Notes under the pieces: generated by a model
The model's database searches: none
Told to the model about the DNA's origin: nothing
The model's input: only the letters and a program-made list of their open reading frames with translations
Translations under genes and position numbers: made by a program
DNA from: Apium graveolens
Taxonomy: Eukaryota > Streptophyta > Magnoliopsida > Apiales > Apiaceae
Direction of reading: 5' to 3'
Assembly (NCBI RefSeq): GCF_009905375.1
Contig: NC_133647.1
Span: forward strand, 46,310,506-46,374,505
DNA: 64,000 nucleotides
Shown: piece after piece, positions 9,970 through 20,824 of the stretch
How positions within the stretch are numbered: position 1 is the first letter of the stretch
How the letters are laid out: each line of letters begins with the position of its first letter

Positions 9970-12221
9970 TTACTGAGTCAATCTGAATCCAAAGTGATTT
10001 TTGACAAAGTTTGATATCAGCTTCTCTTCTGCATTCCTCAGGACTTGAGCTAATATAGCCTTGACTTGCTTCAATTCTTCATCTTGACTTCCAATCTGGT
10101 AGATTGCAGTCCTAAGTGCTGAGATGTGATTTCTTTCCAATACATCACCAAGTCTGATCACTCTTGGATGAGATGAGTCTTCATTATAGCACAGACATTT
10201 TTTTTTCAGAATAACTTTAAGTTTAGCAGAATCCTTCTTCATTGGAATTTCACTTCCATCATCTTCAACAATATTTGGAATGAATTTTGTAACCCTTGAT
10301 CAAGAAATTCTTGCTTTATCCCTTATGGTCTTCATGATGAAATTTGACCATCTCCTAGTAATCTCAGACTTTACTCCAAAAGATAATGAAAGATTGAAGT
10401 TCTTTCAGAGATTTGTTCAGCACATCTGATTCTGACATTCTGTATGTTCTTCCAACTTCAAGAAAAAGAATCAGCTTTTCTTTGACATTACTTTTATCAT
10501 GAGCATCCAGTACCACTTGAACAGATATAACCTTATCAAGGTATTTCTGTGTAACTTCTTCAAGAGGTATGTCAGTCAATAAAAATAGATCTCTTGTAAG
10601 TACTTCAACTCCTGTCTTAATTTTGGCTTCTTCAGAACCTAATCCAGCTCTCTCTCTTGCTTATCTGGCTTTCAATCCAACAGTCATGAAATCAGATAAC
10701 AATTGACTTTTCTTAGGATCTGATGGATTAACATTCTTCCATAGGAGTTTTCTCTTATCAGTAACTGTCAATTTGTTCAAATCAACTTGAGCACTGTCAG
10801 AGGTTGATGTCTTGATGACTCGATCGGAATTTGTTATTTCTTCTGTAGCTTGTTGTTCTTCACTCTGAACAACTTGAGCTTTGTCAGAGGTTGTCTTAGA
10901 TTCTTCAGTTATCTTCCTTCTTTTTAGAGTTTCAACAGTTTCATCTTCAGCAGCTGTATCATCAAAAACTTGAACCATTTTGCACACTGGTTTCATCAGG
11001 ATTTGAGGAATCTTCATCTCCTGTGTCTTTGTTGGTTCATCAATCTTTCCTTTCCCTTTTGCCTTGGGATCAATTTCAGCTTGTGATCTTGTCTTGGGCT
11101 TTGAAGCCTCAGAGCTTTCCTTGATAACAATGCCTTTTGCCTTAGGACTTGGAGGTTTCTTTGCATCAGAAGCTTTAGACTTAAGATTTCTCTTCTCAGA
11201 TGCAAATCTAGCTTCTTCCTTCTTTAAAGTCTCTAAATCCATTCCAAGATTATGCTTGAGAAATAGTCTTCTAGCAATTTCTTCATCAAGTGTCTGAATC
11301 TTGGGACCTTTATAAAAGACTGTAGTCTCCCTTCCCTTAAGCTTCAGAGTATGCAAAAAATTCTGAGAGTCTTTACTTCCTCCTTGAATGAGAATATCAG
11401 AACTTGATATCAGAATTTGATCATCAGAACTTGCTTTCAGAGTTTGAGCATCTACAGCTTTAGAACTTATCTTCTTCTGTGTTAAAGATTTGCTAGAATC
11501 AGAAATTAGTATCCTTGAAGAAACTTTTCTGTTTTGCCCTTGACCTTGACCCTTGCTAGGGTTTCCCTGGTCATCTTCTTTATCATCCTTCTTCTTGAGT
11601 ACTTGATTAGTAGAGCATTTGGACTTCACTACCTTCTCCTCCTTTCTGGCATCATCTGGTAGGAGTAAAGATAGAAGAAGTTCTACTGAAGATTGGATTT
11701 CATTCACTTGATTCTGTTGAGAGGCTTGATTCTGCAGGACCTCAGTCAGTTGGGCCTGTTGCTTTTCTTGAACCTTCTTAATAGCCTCTACCTTCTCATG
11801 AATAGGTCTGATAAACCTATTCTTGTCCAGCTTGATCATCAGGCCCAGCTTATCATCATTTTCCTGTAGTTTATCAACCTTGGCATGAGTAATGGAGTGT
11901 TGACATTGAAGGCTTTTAGTACCGAGAGCTGTGACTTTAAGTTGAGCTTTAAAGTCAGAATTTGTCATTAACTCATTAGTTTTTGCAATATGATCTGATA
12001 GAACTTTGGAGCTATTAATAAAATCAGATTCATTCCACTTCTTGATCCATTCAACTCCTCTGTGAGTTTCTTCCCATGGAACAGAAGCTTCTTTTTCAAC
12101 ATATTTCAATAGTGCCTCCTTTCCAAGAATTGGAGCTGGTGTGTTTACTGGAGCTGACTCTCCAGAACTTGCAAGAAACTCATCATTTTCTGACAACACA
12201 AGTGTGTGTGTGGCTGTTGGA
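9970..12221 (-). pseudogene. Copia 2 post-pol ORF, C-terminal portion (split by Athila)
   Basis: This is the downstream half of the extra ORF; the upstream half is at 23452-25034. The longest open part is 12199-10661 (512 aa). Seen in order: a conserved segment with WIKKWNESDF; a coiled coil (about residues 85-180, KKVQEKQQAQLTEVLQNQ) ending SLLLPDDARKEEK; a basic linker; the block LKLKGRETTVFY...LDEEIARRLFLKHNLGMD; a Lys/Pro linker; and TSDKAQV and TSDSAQV peptides. The frame then breaks near 10660, and pieces of the C-terminal domain continue at 10579-10364 and 10242-9970 (LRTAIYQIGSQDEELKQV). It aligns with element A. No transmembrane helix or signal peptide is seen. The role is unknown; DNA or RNA binding by the Lys-rich linkers is only a guess. 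Confidence 0.75.
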
Positions 12222-12226
12222 GATTC
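12222..12226. repeat. Left target site duplication of the Athila element (GATTC)
   Basis: GATTC precedes TGATAAG at 12227 and recurs after CTAACA at 23447-23451. Confidence 0.95.
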
Positions 12227-12468
12227 TGATAAGTGGCATTTTATACCACTTAGAACGTCTTATAATGGCCTGAATTGATGTCTTGAAATCAAGTATTTTG
12301 TGTATTTGATGTTTTTTCTAGTGTTTGTGCATTTCAGGGTATTACTCGCATTTGTGGAGAGATTTCATCAAGAATAAGCCTTAGTATGTGCTTGGCATTG
12401 CAAGTGGGAAGTTAGGAGCAGAATACAGTGAAGAACGGGAGCAAAACAAAGAATTTTCCAGAAAGGGT

Positions 12469-12546
12469 CTGGGCGCCCGCTCAGCCAAGCTGAGCGGTCG
12501 CTCAGGAAGCTGGGCGCCCGCTCAGGATTGCTGAGCGGCCGCTCAG
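12469..12546 (+). repeat. Four 16-bp palindromic modules in the Athila 5' LTR
   Basis: Modules at 12469-12484, 12490-12505, 12510-12525 and 12531-12546 follow CTGRGCGSYCGCTCAG, separated by 4-5 bp. The last, CTGAGCGGCCGCTCAG, is a perfect palindrome. They lie about 85 bp upstream of the LTR TATA box. Confidence 0.9.
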
Positions 12547-12627
12547 GGGCGTAAAAAAAGATACTAATTTTTAGACTCCTAATTCCGTTGAGCTTCCGAC
12601 TTCTGAAATAGCTGGGACTTGTGGGGC

Positions 12628-12639
12628 TTTTATATAAGT
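12628..12639 (+). promoter_or_regulatory. TATA box of the Athila 5' LTR
   Basis: The sequence CTTTTATATAAG is AT-rich and follows the palindrome cluster. It is conserved in the 3' LTR near 22402. Promoter function is inferred from position. Confidence 0.55.
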
Positions 12640-13679
12640 AGTTTTCAGAGACGTTTCACGTGTGTTGAATCGTGGTATTAATCGAGGAGCAAGGAGATAA
12701 GGAAGAAGACCGTTTTAGCACATCGCAACGAAGAGGAAGCATATTTTCTTGTGATTCTTTATTTCCTTGTAATAGTGGATGCTAGTTTTCTTTACTTTGA
12801 ACCTATTTACTCTTGTGACGTACTCTAGTATAATATAAGTAGTTTATTTAGTTATTCTCGCGTGTTATTATCATGTTTTCATATGAACCCATGGTGACGA
12901 TGAGTGCTATCATGGGCTAATAGTGATCATGGGGTCATAACGGATTGCTATGGAATTCTTTAGTTAGTTGTTTAATACCTTAGTGTGTGATGATTGTATG
13001 ATATCTAGTATTGGTTGTGCTTATTCGTCTTATGTGCGTCGCGAACATATAAGATAGGGTGTTAATCTCTTGTGAAGTGACGGTGGATCTTGAGATTTAG
13101 AACTTGCCATGCTAGCATAGGTTCATGTATGAGTATGCATGATTAGTGGGTAAATCTAACCGTTTTACTTGCCCTGTGTAATCATAAGGAATAACTTGTG
13201 CTTAAATCGTTATGTTGTCAAATTCTATAGACATATAGGGTCTCAACATAATTGATGACTATTCAACTTCTATCTTAATTGTGGATGCTTGGTAGAATGG
13301 TATTAGTACAACGAAAGTTGGATTTTATCAGTTTCGTGTTGTTCGATTAATATCATCACCGTTACATGCTAAGGGTAATAACAATAACTATTGAAGGAAG
13401 TAGTAATGAAGTTATGATCTCATGTGTGTTTAATATTGTTAATTCAGGTCTCAATTAAGTGTTTAATTCTCGTAGTGAATTCTAGTTAATAATTAGTCAA
13501 CCAATTTTATGTGTTATTGTCTTGACATGGAGAAGTAATCATACATTGGTGAGTGAGTGTTAATTGAGCATAATTAGTCTGAGTCTCTGTGGGAACGAAC
13601 TGGAAAGTATTCTATATTACTTGCGAATGCGTATACTTGTGTGTATTGTTAGCGCGTGTTTTCCACCCTAACAAGTTTT

Positions 13680-13697
13680 TGGCGCCGCTGCCGGGGA
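13680..13697 (+). other. Primer binding site of Athila
   Basis: TGGCGCCGCTGCCGGGGA begins 7 bp after the LTR end. It matches the standard Athila-lineage PBS, generally assigned to tRNA-Asp; one position (GCTG for GTTG) differs from the form I remember. Confidence 0.85.
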
Positions 13698-13810
13698 CTC
13701 GGCGTATTTGTTTAGTTTATGTGCTTACCATCAGTGGTCATTAGGACTCATTGATTAAGATGTGTTACTTATTGTTTCCGGTTGTGTTTCAGGTACTTTT
13801 GCGAGAGTTT

Positions 13811-15071
13811 ATGCAAACACGTTCTCGTACTCGCAAGAGGAATTTAGATACGGCTGAGGAGACGGATGAAGTTCTTGATATTCCGGAGAAGATAGATTTT
13901 GAAGATTCGGATAACGAGAGCGAGCAGAAAGAACCAGTAATTATTGGTGATCGTATAGTTCCGGCAGATCCAGCTCTTATGGATTTCTCGCCCTAAAATT
14001 GATGACATTTAGTCAAGCATCCTTCATCTGGCTATTCAGGCTAACACTTTTGAAATCAAGCCGGGCACTATTCAGATGGTGCAGAATTCAGTTTCTTTCG
14101 GAGGTGCTGCTACTGAAGACCCCAACATGCTTGTCGAGATCTGTAGTACTTTCAAATATAATGGTGTGACTGATGAGGCTATCAAGCTGAGGCTTTTCCC
14201 ATTCTCTCTGAGGGATAAAGCTAAGGATTGGTTACATTCTGAACCAGCGGGGTCCATCACTACTTGGCAAGATCTTGCGCAAAAGTTTCTGGTAAAGTTC
14301 TATCCAATGGCGAAGACTGTAGCTATGAGGAGTGCTCTTACTCAGTTTGCGCAGCAGCCTACAGAATCTATGTACGAAGCTTGGGAGCGCTACAAGGAGA
14401 TGTTGAGAAAGTGTCCACATCATGGTATGCCTGATTGGATGGTGATCACTGGTTTTTATAATGGTTTGGGGGCCCAATCTCGGCCTATGCTCGATGCAGC
14501 AGCTGGAGGCGCCTTGTGGGCCAAAAGCTATACTAAGGCTTATAATCTTATTGAGACTATGGCTGCAAATGAGCATCAAAACCCAACTCAAAGGATGATG
14601 TCTGGGAAGATAGCAGGTATTCTGGAAGTTGATGCAGCTACAGCTATTGCAGCGTAGCTCCAAGCGTTGTCTATGAAGGTAGATTCTTTAGCCACCTATG
14701 GAGTCAATTAGATAGCTACGGTCTGTGAGCTTTATGTAGGTTCTCATGCTACGGATCAGTGTTCTCTTGTCAATGAATCTGTTCAGTATGTGAACAATTA
14801 TCAGTGACCGCGGCAGCCTGTGCCAGCTAACTATCACCCTAACAACAGAAATCATCCCAATTTCAGCTGGAGCAATAATCAAAATGCTATTCAGCAACCA
14901 TATCAGCAAGGCTTAAGTAAACAGTTTAATCCACCTGGATTCCAGCAACCACAACATTATGCTCAAAGGCAATCATATCCTCAACAAGGAGGTACAGCTC
15001 CACCTTCTAGTGCTGATTTCGAGGAACTCAAGCTGTTGTGCAAAAGTCAGGCTGTTTCTATCAAGACCTAG
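13811..15071 (+). pseudogene. gag: Athila gag (broken)
   Basis: Gag coats the RNA genome and builds the particle. Translation probably starts at the ATG at 13811 (MQTRSRTRKRN...), reading 62 residues to the stop at 13994-13996; a frameshift near 13990 then puts the rest in the frame that runs to the end of pol. Seen: QANTFEIKPGTIQMVQNSV, then the conserved retrotransposon gag region with LRLFPFSLRDKAKDWL and TWQDLAQKFLVKFYP (about 14190-14300), followed by a Gln/Pro/Asn-rich tail (14820-15000). In-frame stops TAG 14655, TAG 14709, TGA 14805 and TAG 15069 are all one transition from a sense codon (CAG/CAA or CGA). No zinc knuckle is seen, which is usual in Athila. Confidence 0.85.
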
Positions 15072-18000
15072 GAGAATCAAATTGGTCAAATAGCCAATGC
15101 AGTGCTCAATCGTCAACCTGGCACACTTTCCAGTGATACTGAAGTACCAGGCAGAAAGGAAGCTAAAGAGCAAGTCAAGGCTATTACCTTAAGGTCTGGA
15201 AAAGTTGTTGATGCTGAAAAAGCAAAAGACGGAGAAGCTGAAGTCGGCGATGAAGAAGAGAAGCAAAAGGAGAAAGCGGCAGAACCAAGGAAGACTACTG
15301 TTGAACACACTCTGCCTGAGGGTAATACAGGGGATAAACAGCTCTATCCTCCTCCACCTTTCCCTAAGAGATTGCAACAACAAAAGCTAGATAAGCAGTT
15401 CGGTAAGTTTCTGGAGGTGTTCAAGAAACTTCACATCAACATACCTTTCGCTGAGGCTCTGGAGCAAATGCCTAGTTATGTGAAATTTATGAAGAGTATT
15501 CTTTTAAGGAAAGTGAAACTGGATGACATTGAGACCGTTGCTCTAATGAAAGAGTGCAGTGTTGTGCTGCAACAAAAATTACCTCCAAAGCTTAAAGATC
15601 CAGGTAGCTTAACCCTTCCTTGCACCATCGGCAAGTTGTCTTTTGACAAATGTCTGTGCAATTTGGGAGCAAGCATCAATCTGATGTCATTGTCTATCTT
15701 CAAAAAGTTGAATTTTCCTGATCCAAAGCCCACCTACATGTCTCTACAATTGGCTGATCATTCTATTACATACCCACGAGGCATAGTAGAGGATGTGCTA
15801 GTAAAGGTGGATAAGCTCTTCTTTCCTGCAGACTTTGTTATTCTGGATTTCGAGGAAGATAAGAAGATTCCCATAATTTTGAGGAGACCTTTCTTGGCTA
15901 CAGGTCGTACCTTGATAGATGTGCAGAAAGGAGAACTTACTATGCGGGTGCAGGATCAGGATGTGACATTCAATGTGTTCAAAATGATGAAATTCCCTAC
16001 AAAAGACGAGGAGTGCTTAAAGGTGGATTTGATTGATTCTGCGGTTACTTCAGAACTTGATCTTATGCTAATGTCTGATGCATTAGAGAAAGCCTTAGTG
16101 GGGGACTTTGACAGTGATGATGAGGATGGCAATTAGCAACTACAATATCTAAATGCTTCTCCTTGGAGGTGAAAGCTAGACATGCCATTTGAATCTCTTG
16201 GTACTTCTGACCTCAAAAATGCTGAAGGAAAGCTCAAACCATCTATTGAGGAAGCACCTACTTTGGAGCTTAAACCATTGCCTAAACACTTGAGGTATGC
16301 CTTTTTAGGTGATGCATCTACTTTACCTATTATTATTGCATCTGACCTTTCAGGTAGTGAGGAGGACAAGCTCTTGAGGATCTTGAGAGAATTCAAATCG
16401 GCTATCGGATGGACTATAGCAGACATCAAGGGGATCATCCCTTCGTACTGCATGCATAAAATTCTGCTAGAGGAAGGTAGTAAGCCAACGGTTGAGCAAC
16501 AGCAACGACTTAATCCTATCATGAAAGAAGTGGTGAAGAAAGAAATTCTGAAGTGGCTGGATGCAGGAATCATATATCCTATTTCTGACAGTTCTTGGGT
16601 GAGCCCCGTGCAATGTATACCTAAGAAAGGACGTATTATTGTGGTAGCAAATGAGAAGAACGAGCTCATCCCCACTCGAACAGTCACAGGATGGAGGGTA
16701 TGCATGGACTACAGAAAGTTGAACAAGGCCACGAGGAAGGATCACTTCCCTCTTCCATTTATTGATCAGATGCTTGACAGGTTGGCCGGTCATGAGTATT
16801 ATTATCTTCTGGATGGTTATTCGGGGTATAATCAGATTTGTATTGCACAATAGGATCAAGAAAAGAGTACCTTCACTTGTCCATTTGGCAGATTTGCTTT
16901 TCGCAATGTTTCGTTTGGCTTATGTGGCGCACCTGCCACTTTTCAGAGATGTATGATGGCTATATTCTCTGATATGATTGAAAATAATGTCGAGGTGTTC
17001 ATGGATGACTTCTCCGTCTTTGGAAATTCGTACGATGAATGTTTGAATAATCTTCGTGCGGTGCTCAAAAGGTGTGTGGAAACTAATTTGGTGCTAAATT
17101 GGGAAAAATGTCACTTTATGGTACGTGAAGGCATTATTCTTGGGCATAAGGTCCCTAGCAAGGGTCTTGAGGTGGATAAAGCCAAGGTGGGCGTCATTGA
17201 GAATCTTCCGCCACCTATTTCTGTGAAAGGAATCCGTAGTTTTCTTGGTCATGCGGGTTTTTATCGGCGTTTCATCAAGGACTTCTCGAAAATATCAAAG
17301 CCGTTGTGCAACTTGCTCGAGAAGGATGTGCCTTTCAAATTTGATGATGAATTGTTGGCAGTATTCGAGACTCTCAAGAAGAGTTTGATAACTGTACCGG
17401 TGATTACGGCACCTGATTGGACAGAGCCTTTTGAGATGATGTGTGATGTGAGTGATTATGCGGTGGGAGCAGTTCTTGGGCAGCGCAAGAATAATCTTTT
17501 TCATGTGGTCTACTATGCTTGTAAGACTCTAAATGGAGCTCAAATGAACTACACCACTACTGAGAAGGAGCTCTTGGCTATATTCTTTGGTTTCGAAAAA
17601 TTTCGGTCTTATTTGCTTGAGACAAAGGTGACAGTATTCACTGATCATGCGACCATTCGTTATTTGGTCTCCAAGAAGGATTCGAAGCCTAGACTTATTC
17701 GTTGGGTGCTCTTGCTACAGGAATTTGAGTTAAAGATCAAGGATCGAAAAGGTACTGAGAATCAAGTAGCTGACCATCTCTCTAGATTGGAGAATCCCGA
17801 TTCTACTTCGCATGATAAGACATTGATCAACGAATCTTTTCCGGATGAGCAGTTGTTCGCGGTTCATGAGAAAGAGCCATGGTTCGCAGATATTGTGAAC
17901 TATCTTGTCAGTAATATAATGCCTCTTAATATGAGTACAACTCAAAAGAAGAAGTTTCTGTATGAGGTGAAGTGGTATATGTGGGATGAACCGTATTTAT

Positions 18001-19163
18001 TTAGACAAGGAGCTGACCAGATCATCAGGAGATGTATCCCATTCTGTGAGACGGAGGGGATATTAGGAGACTGCCACTCCACATTTTATGGTGGACATTA
18101 TAGGGGTGAAAAGACAGCAGCTCGTATTCTGCAAGCAGGTTTTTTCTGTCCTACTTTGTTTAAGGATGCTCATCAGTTCGTTTTAAGGTGTGATCGTTGT
18201 CAAAGGGTTGGGAATCTTACGAGGAAGGATGAGATGTCGCTAAATGTGATGCTTGAAGTCGAGGTCTTTGATGTTTGGGGAATCAATTTCATGGGACCAT
18301 TTGTCTCGTCCTGTAATAATCAGTACATCTTGCTGGCAGTCGATTATGTCTCAAAATAGGTAGAAGTCAAGGCTCTACCGACGAATGATGCAAAGGTAGT
18401 GTTGAATTTTCTTCATAAGCAGATTTTCACAAGGTTTGGAATGCCACGAGTAATCATAAGTGATGAGGGGTCGCATTTCTGCAACCGTAAGTTCACTTCT
18501 ATGATGCAGCGCTACAATATGAATCATCGTGATGCTACTGCCTATCATCCGCAAAAGAATGGTCAAGCGGATGTGTCTAATAGAGAGATCAAGCATATTT
18601 TAGATAAGGTTATTTGTCCGTCAAGGAAAGATTGGTCTTTAAAGCTCGATGAAGCTGTTTGGGCTTACAGAACAGCATACAAGACTCCACTTGGGATGTC
18701 CCCGTTTCAACTTGTTTATGGTAAGGGATGTCATTTACCTGCGGAGCTTGAGCATAAGGCTTATTGGGCGTTGAAGAAGTTGAACCTTGATCTAGACACA
18801 GCTGGAAAGAAGCGAATGCTGCAGTTAAATGAACTTGATGAATTTCGACTGCAAGCGTACGAGAACAACAAAATATATAAGGAAAAAGTGAAAAGGTGGC
18901 ACGACAGGAAGCTAAATCCTAAGTCATTCGTGTCGGGGCAGCAAGTTCTATTATTCAACTCTCGTCTCCAACTTTTTCCTAGAAAGTTGAAATCAAGGTG
19001 GTCTGGACCTTTTATTGTCAAAACTGTGTTTCCACATGGAGCGGTGGAGATTTTTGAGAATGATCTGGGCCAAGCATTCAAGGTTAATGGTCAGCATTTG
19101 AAGCATTACTATAGGGACACGGCAAACCGGGAAGTGGTTAGTGCCGTTTTATTGTCAACTTGA
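15072..19163 (+). pseudogene. pol: Athila pol: protease, RT, RNase H, integrase (broken)
   Basis: It continues in the gag frame without any net indel. Protease: CNLGASINLM near 15657-15690, where the family has CDLGAS, so the catalytic Asp reads Asn. RT: WVSPVQCIPKKG, WRVCMDYRKLN, and the active site as [10 protein letters not shown] near 16990. RNase [15 protein letters not shown] and TDHATIRYL. Integrase: zinc finger H...H..CDRCQ (about 18080-18200), the DDE core with D in [18 protein letters not shown], and NGQADVSNRE, where the catalytic Glu is Asp. Interrupted by TAG 16134, TGA 16170, TAG 16851 and TAG 18357 (TGG to TAG in SKWVE). The natural stop is probably TGA 19161-19163. Confidence 0.9.
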
Positions 19164-19323
19164 GCGAAGTACCCTACGCCAAACTAATGACGAAAAAGAA
19201 GCGCTTCTTGGGAGGCAACCCAAGATTTGTTGTTATAGGAACCCTTAGAAGTCAGTAACCTATCCAAAACCAAAAAAAAAATCAGAAAAATCAGGGCAAG
19301 AAATTTTTTTTTCCAGAAGGTCC

Positions 19324-19402
19324 CTGAGCGCCCGCTCAGCTCTGCTGAGCGCCCGCTCAGCTCTGCTGAGCGACCGCTCAGCTTTGCTGAGTGACCGCTC
19401 AG
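19324..19402 (+). repeat. Four 16-bp palindromic modules upstream of the Athila extra ORF
   Basis: CTGAGCGCCCGCTCAG at 19324-19339 and 19345-19360, CTGAGCGACCGCTCAG at 19366-19381, CTGAGTGACCGCTCAG at 19387-19402; exact 21-bp period with spacers CTCTG/CTTTG. Same module as in the LTRs. Confidence 0.92.
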
Positions 19403-19552
19403 GGCCCGACTGCCTGAATTTTTTTAGCCTAATAAAAAATCAGAAAATACAAAAATACAAACACAAACCCACTAACCACGAATCCTTTTCCCATAAACCC
19501 ACGTTTTTAACCCTCAAACCCACTCCTAATCAAATTTTAACCCTAATCTCTA

Positions 19553-19564
19553 CCCTATATATAC
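19553..19564 (+). promoter_or_regulatory. Candidate internal TATA box of Athila
   Basis: CTATATATACAT lies about 105 bp upstream of the ATG at 19660 and 150 bp downstream of the palindromes, followed by a leader rich in C and T. The arrangement parallels the LTR promoter. Function is inferred. Confidence 0.45.
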
Positions 19565-19659
19565 ATACAACTATTCCATATACTCCCCCATACACTTTCA
19601 ACCTTAAAATCTCTCCCATATTCAAAAACACAAATCTTAAACACTTCTTCTCAGTTTCA

Positions 19660-20824
19660 ATGGCACCCAAGAGATCCAGGACAATTGATAGCAGCAGCAC
19701 TGTACCTACTGCTGATTCTTCGAGGGGTACGGCTACAAGACCTCGTTTGTTTGATAGGGCTGCGGAGGAGGAGTATACTAGGCTTCTGGGTAAGCCAATT
19801 TTGAAGGAGAGAGGGTTCTTACCATCGGGGAGGGATGGCGAGTTGTTGTCGATGATTGCTGAAAAGGGGTGGATTTCTTTCTGTAAGTCACCGGAGGCGG
19901 TTCCGATGAGCGTGGTTCGCGAGTTCTATCAGAACGCAAAGGCTGAAAAAAATGGGTTTTCTGTTATGCGTGGGCTAACGGTGGATTATCATCCTGAGGT
20001 GATTCGCCATGTGATTGGGCAGCGAGAGCGGAAGCCCACAGAGGAGAATTGGAATGAGAAGACTGCTGAAGATTTTGACTTGGATTTGATTTGTGCTACT
20101 CTTTGTCGTCCGGGCACGGTTTGGAATTTCGAGACTGGAACTAATGAGTATCATTCTTTTCCGGCGATTGTGATGAATAGGTATGCCCGTGCATGGATTG
20201 CCTTTATTTGTGCTAATATTCTACCTACTTCACATGCACATGAGATTACAGTTGAGTGAGCGCAGTTGTTATGGGGAATTTTGAATGAGGAGTACTATGT
20301 GGACCTTGGTGAGTTCATCTACCAGGGAATTCTGAAGTTTTTGAGGGGAGCGAAGCACATGAACATCCCCTATGCATCTACTGTTACAAAGCTTTGCCGA
20401 GCAGTGGGAGTTCATTGGCCTTCTCACGAGCAGTTGCAGATACCGGACGCTCCTATTGATTCAGGGACTCTAAATGTGATGCAGGAGTGAACTGGTGGAG
20501 AGCCCGAGGAGCATGGGCTGGGTTATCGTCTTCCAGGAGGACGTCCAGCAGCTGGTGCTACCATGGCTAGATCGGGGCATGATAAGGCAGGTTCTTCTAG
20601 AGCTCAGGAGGGTGGCTGATGCCCAGTATAGGAGGCTATCGAGGAGGATGGATGCTATGTACGAGACGCAGAGCAGGTTTGCTCAGGAGCGCACCCTTGC
20701 ACTTGGGACTACTTTCAGAGGCCTTGGAGCTGACATCTAGTGGCCCATTTTTGGTGAGGACTTTGCATATCCGCCTCCTGATACTCCACCCTCTGAGGGT
20801 GATGAGGATGATTTCTCTGAGTAG
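19660..20824 (+). pseudogene. Athila post-pol ORF ('putative plant transposon protein' type)
   Basis: The ATG at 19660 (TTTCAATGGCACC) is chosen because it follows the TATA-like site and the protein MAPKRSRTIDSS... starts in the way typical of this family. Known: Athila elements carry an extra ORF here whose product is often annotated as a putative plant transposon protein; the role is unknown. Seen: a Ser/Thr-rich N-terminus, a globular region (RGFLPSGRDGELLSMI to ARAWIAFICANILPTSH), stop TGA 20257-20259, an in-frame continuation (20266-20490), stop TGA 20488-20490, and a frameshift near 20600 into a helical tail (RRLSRRMDAMYETQSRF) with an acidic end (EGDEDDFSE) and a stop at 20822-20824. 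A TAG at 20738-20740 also interrupts it. About 385 residues if the stops are ignored. Confidence 0.75.

Larger units (their letters stand above)
12227..13673 (+). repeat. 5' LTR of Athila
   Basis: 1447 bp. It contains four 16-bp palindromic modules (12469-12546), a TATA box near 12631, and a long AT-rich remainder. About 53 substitutions (roughly 41 transitions and 12 transversions by eye) separate it from the 3' LTR. Confidence 0.95.
19164..19659 (+). other. Athila spacer between pol and the extra ORF
   Basis: It holds a second set of four palindromes (19324-19402), preceded by a segment resembling the LTR (aaattttttttccagaagg against the LTR aagaattttccagaaagg), then A/C-rich sequence, a TATA-like site at 19553-19564 and a pyrimidine-rich leader to the ATG at 19660. 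Confidence 0.8.
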
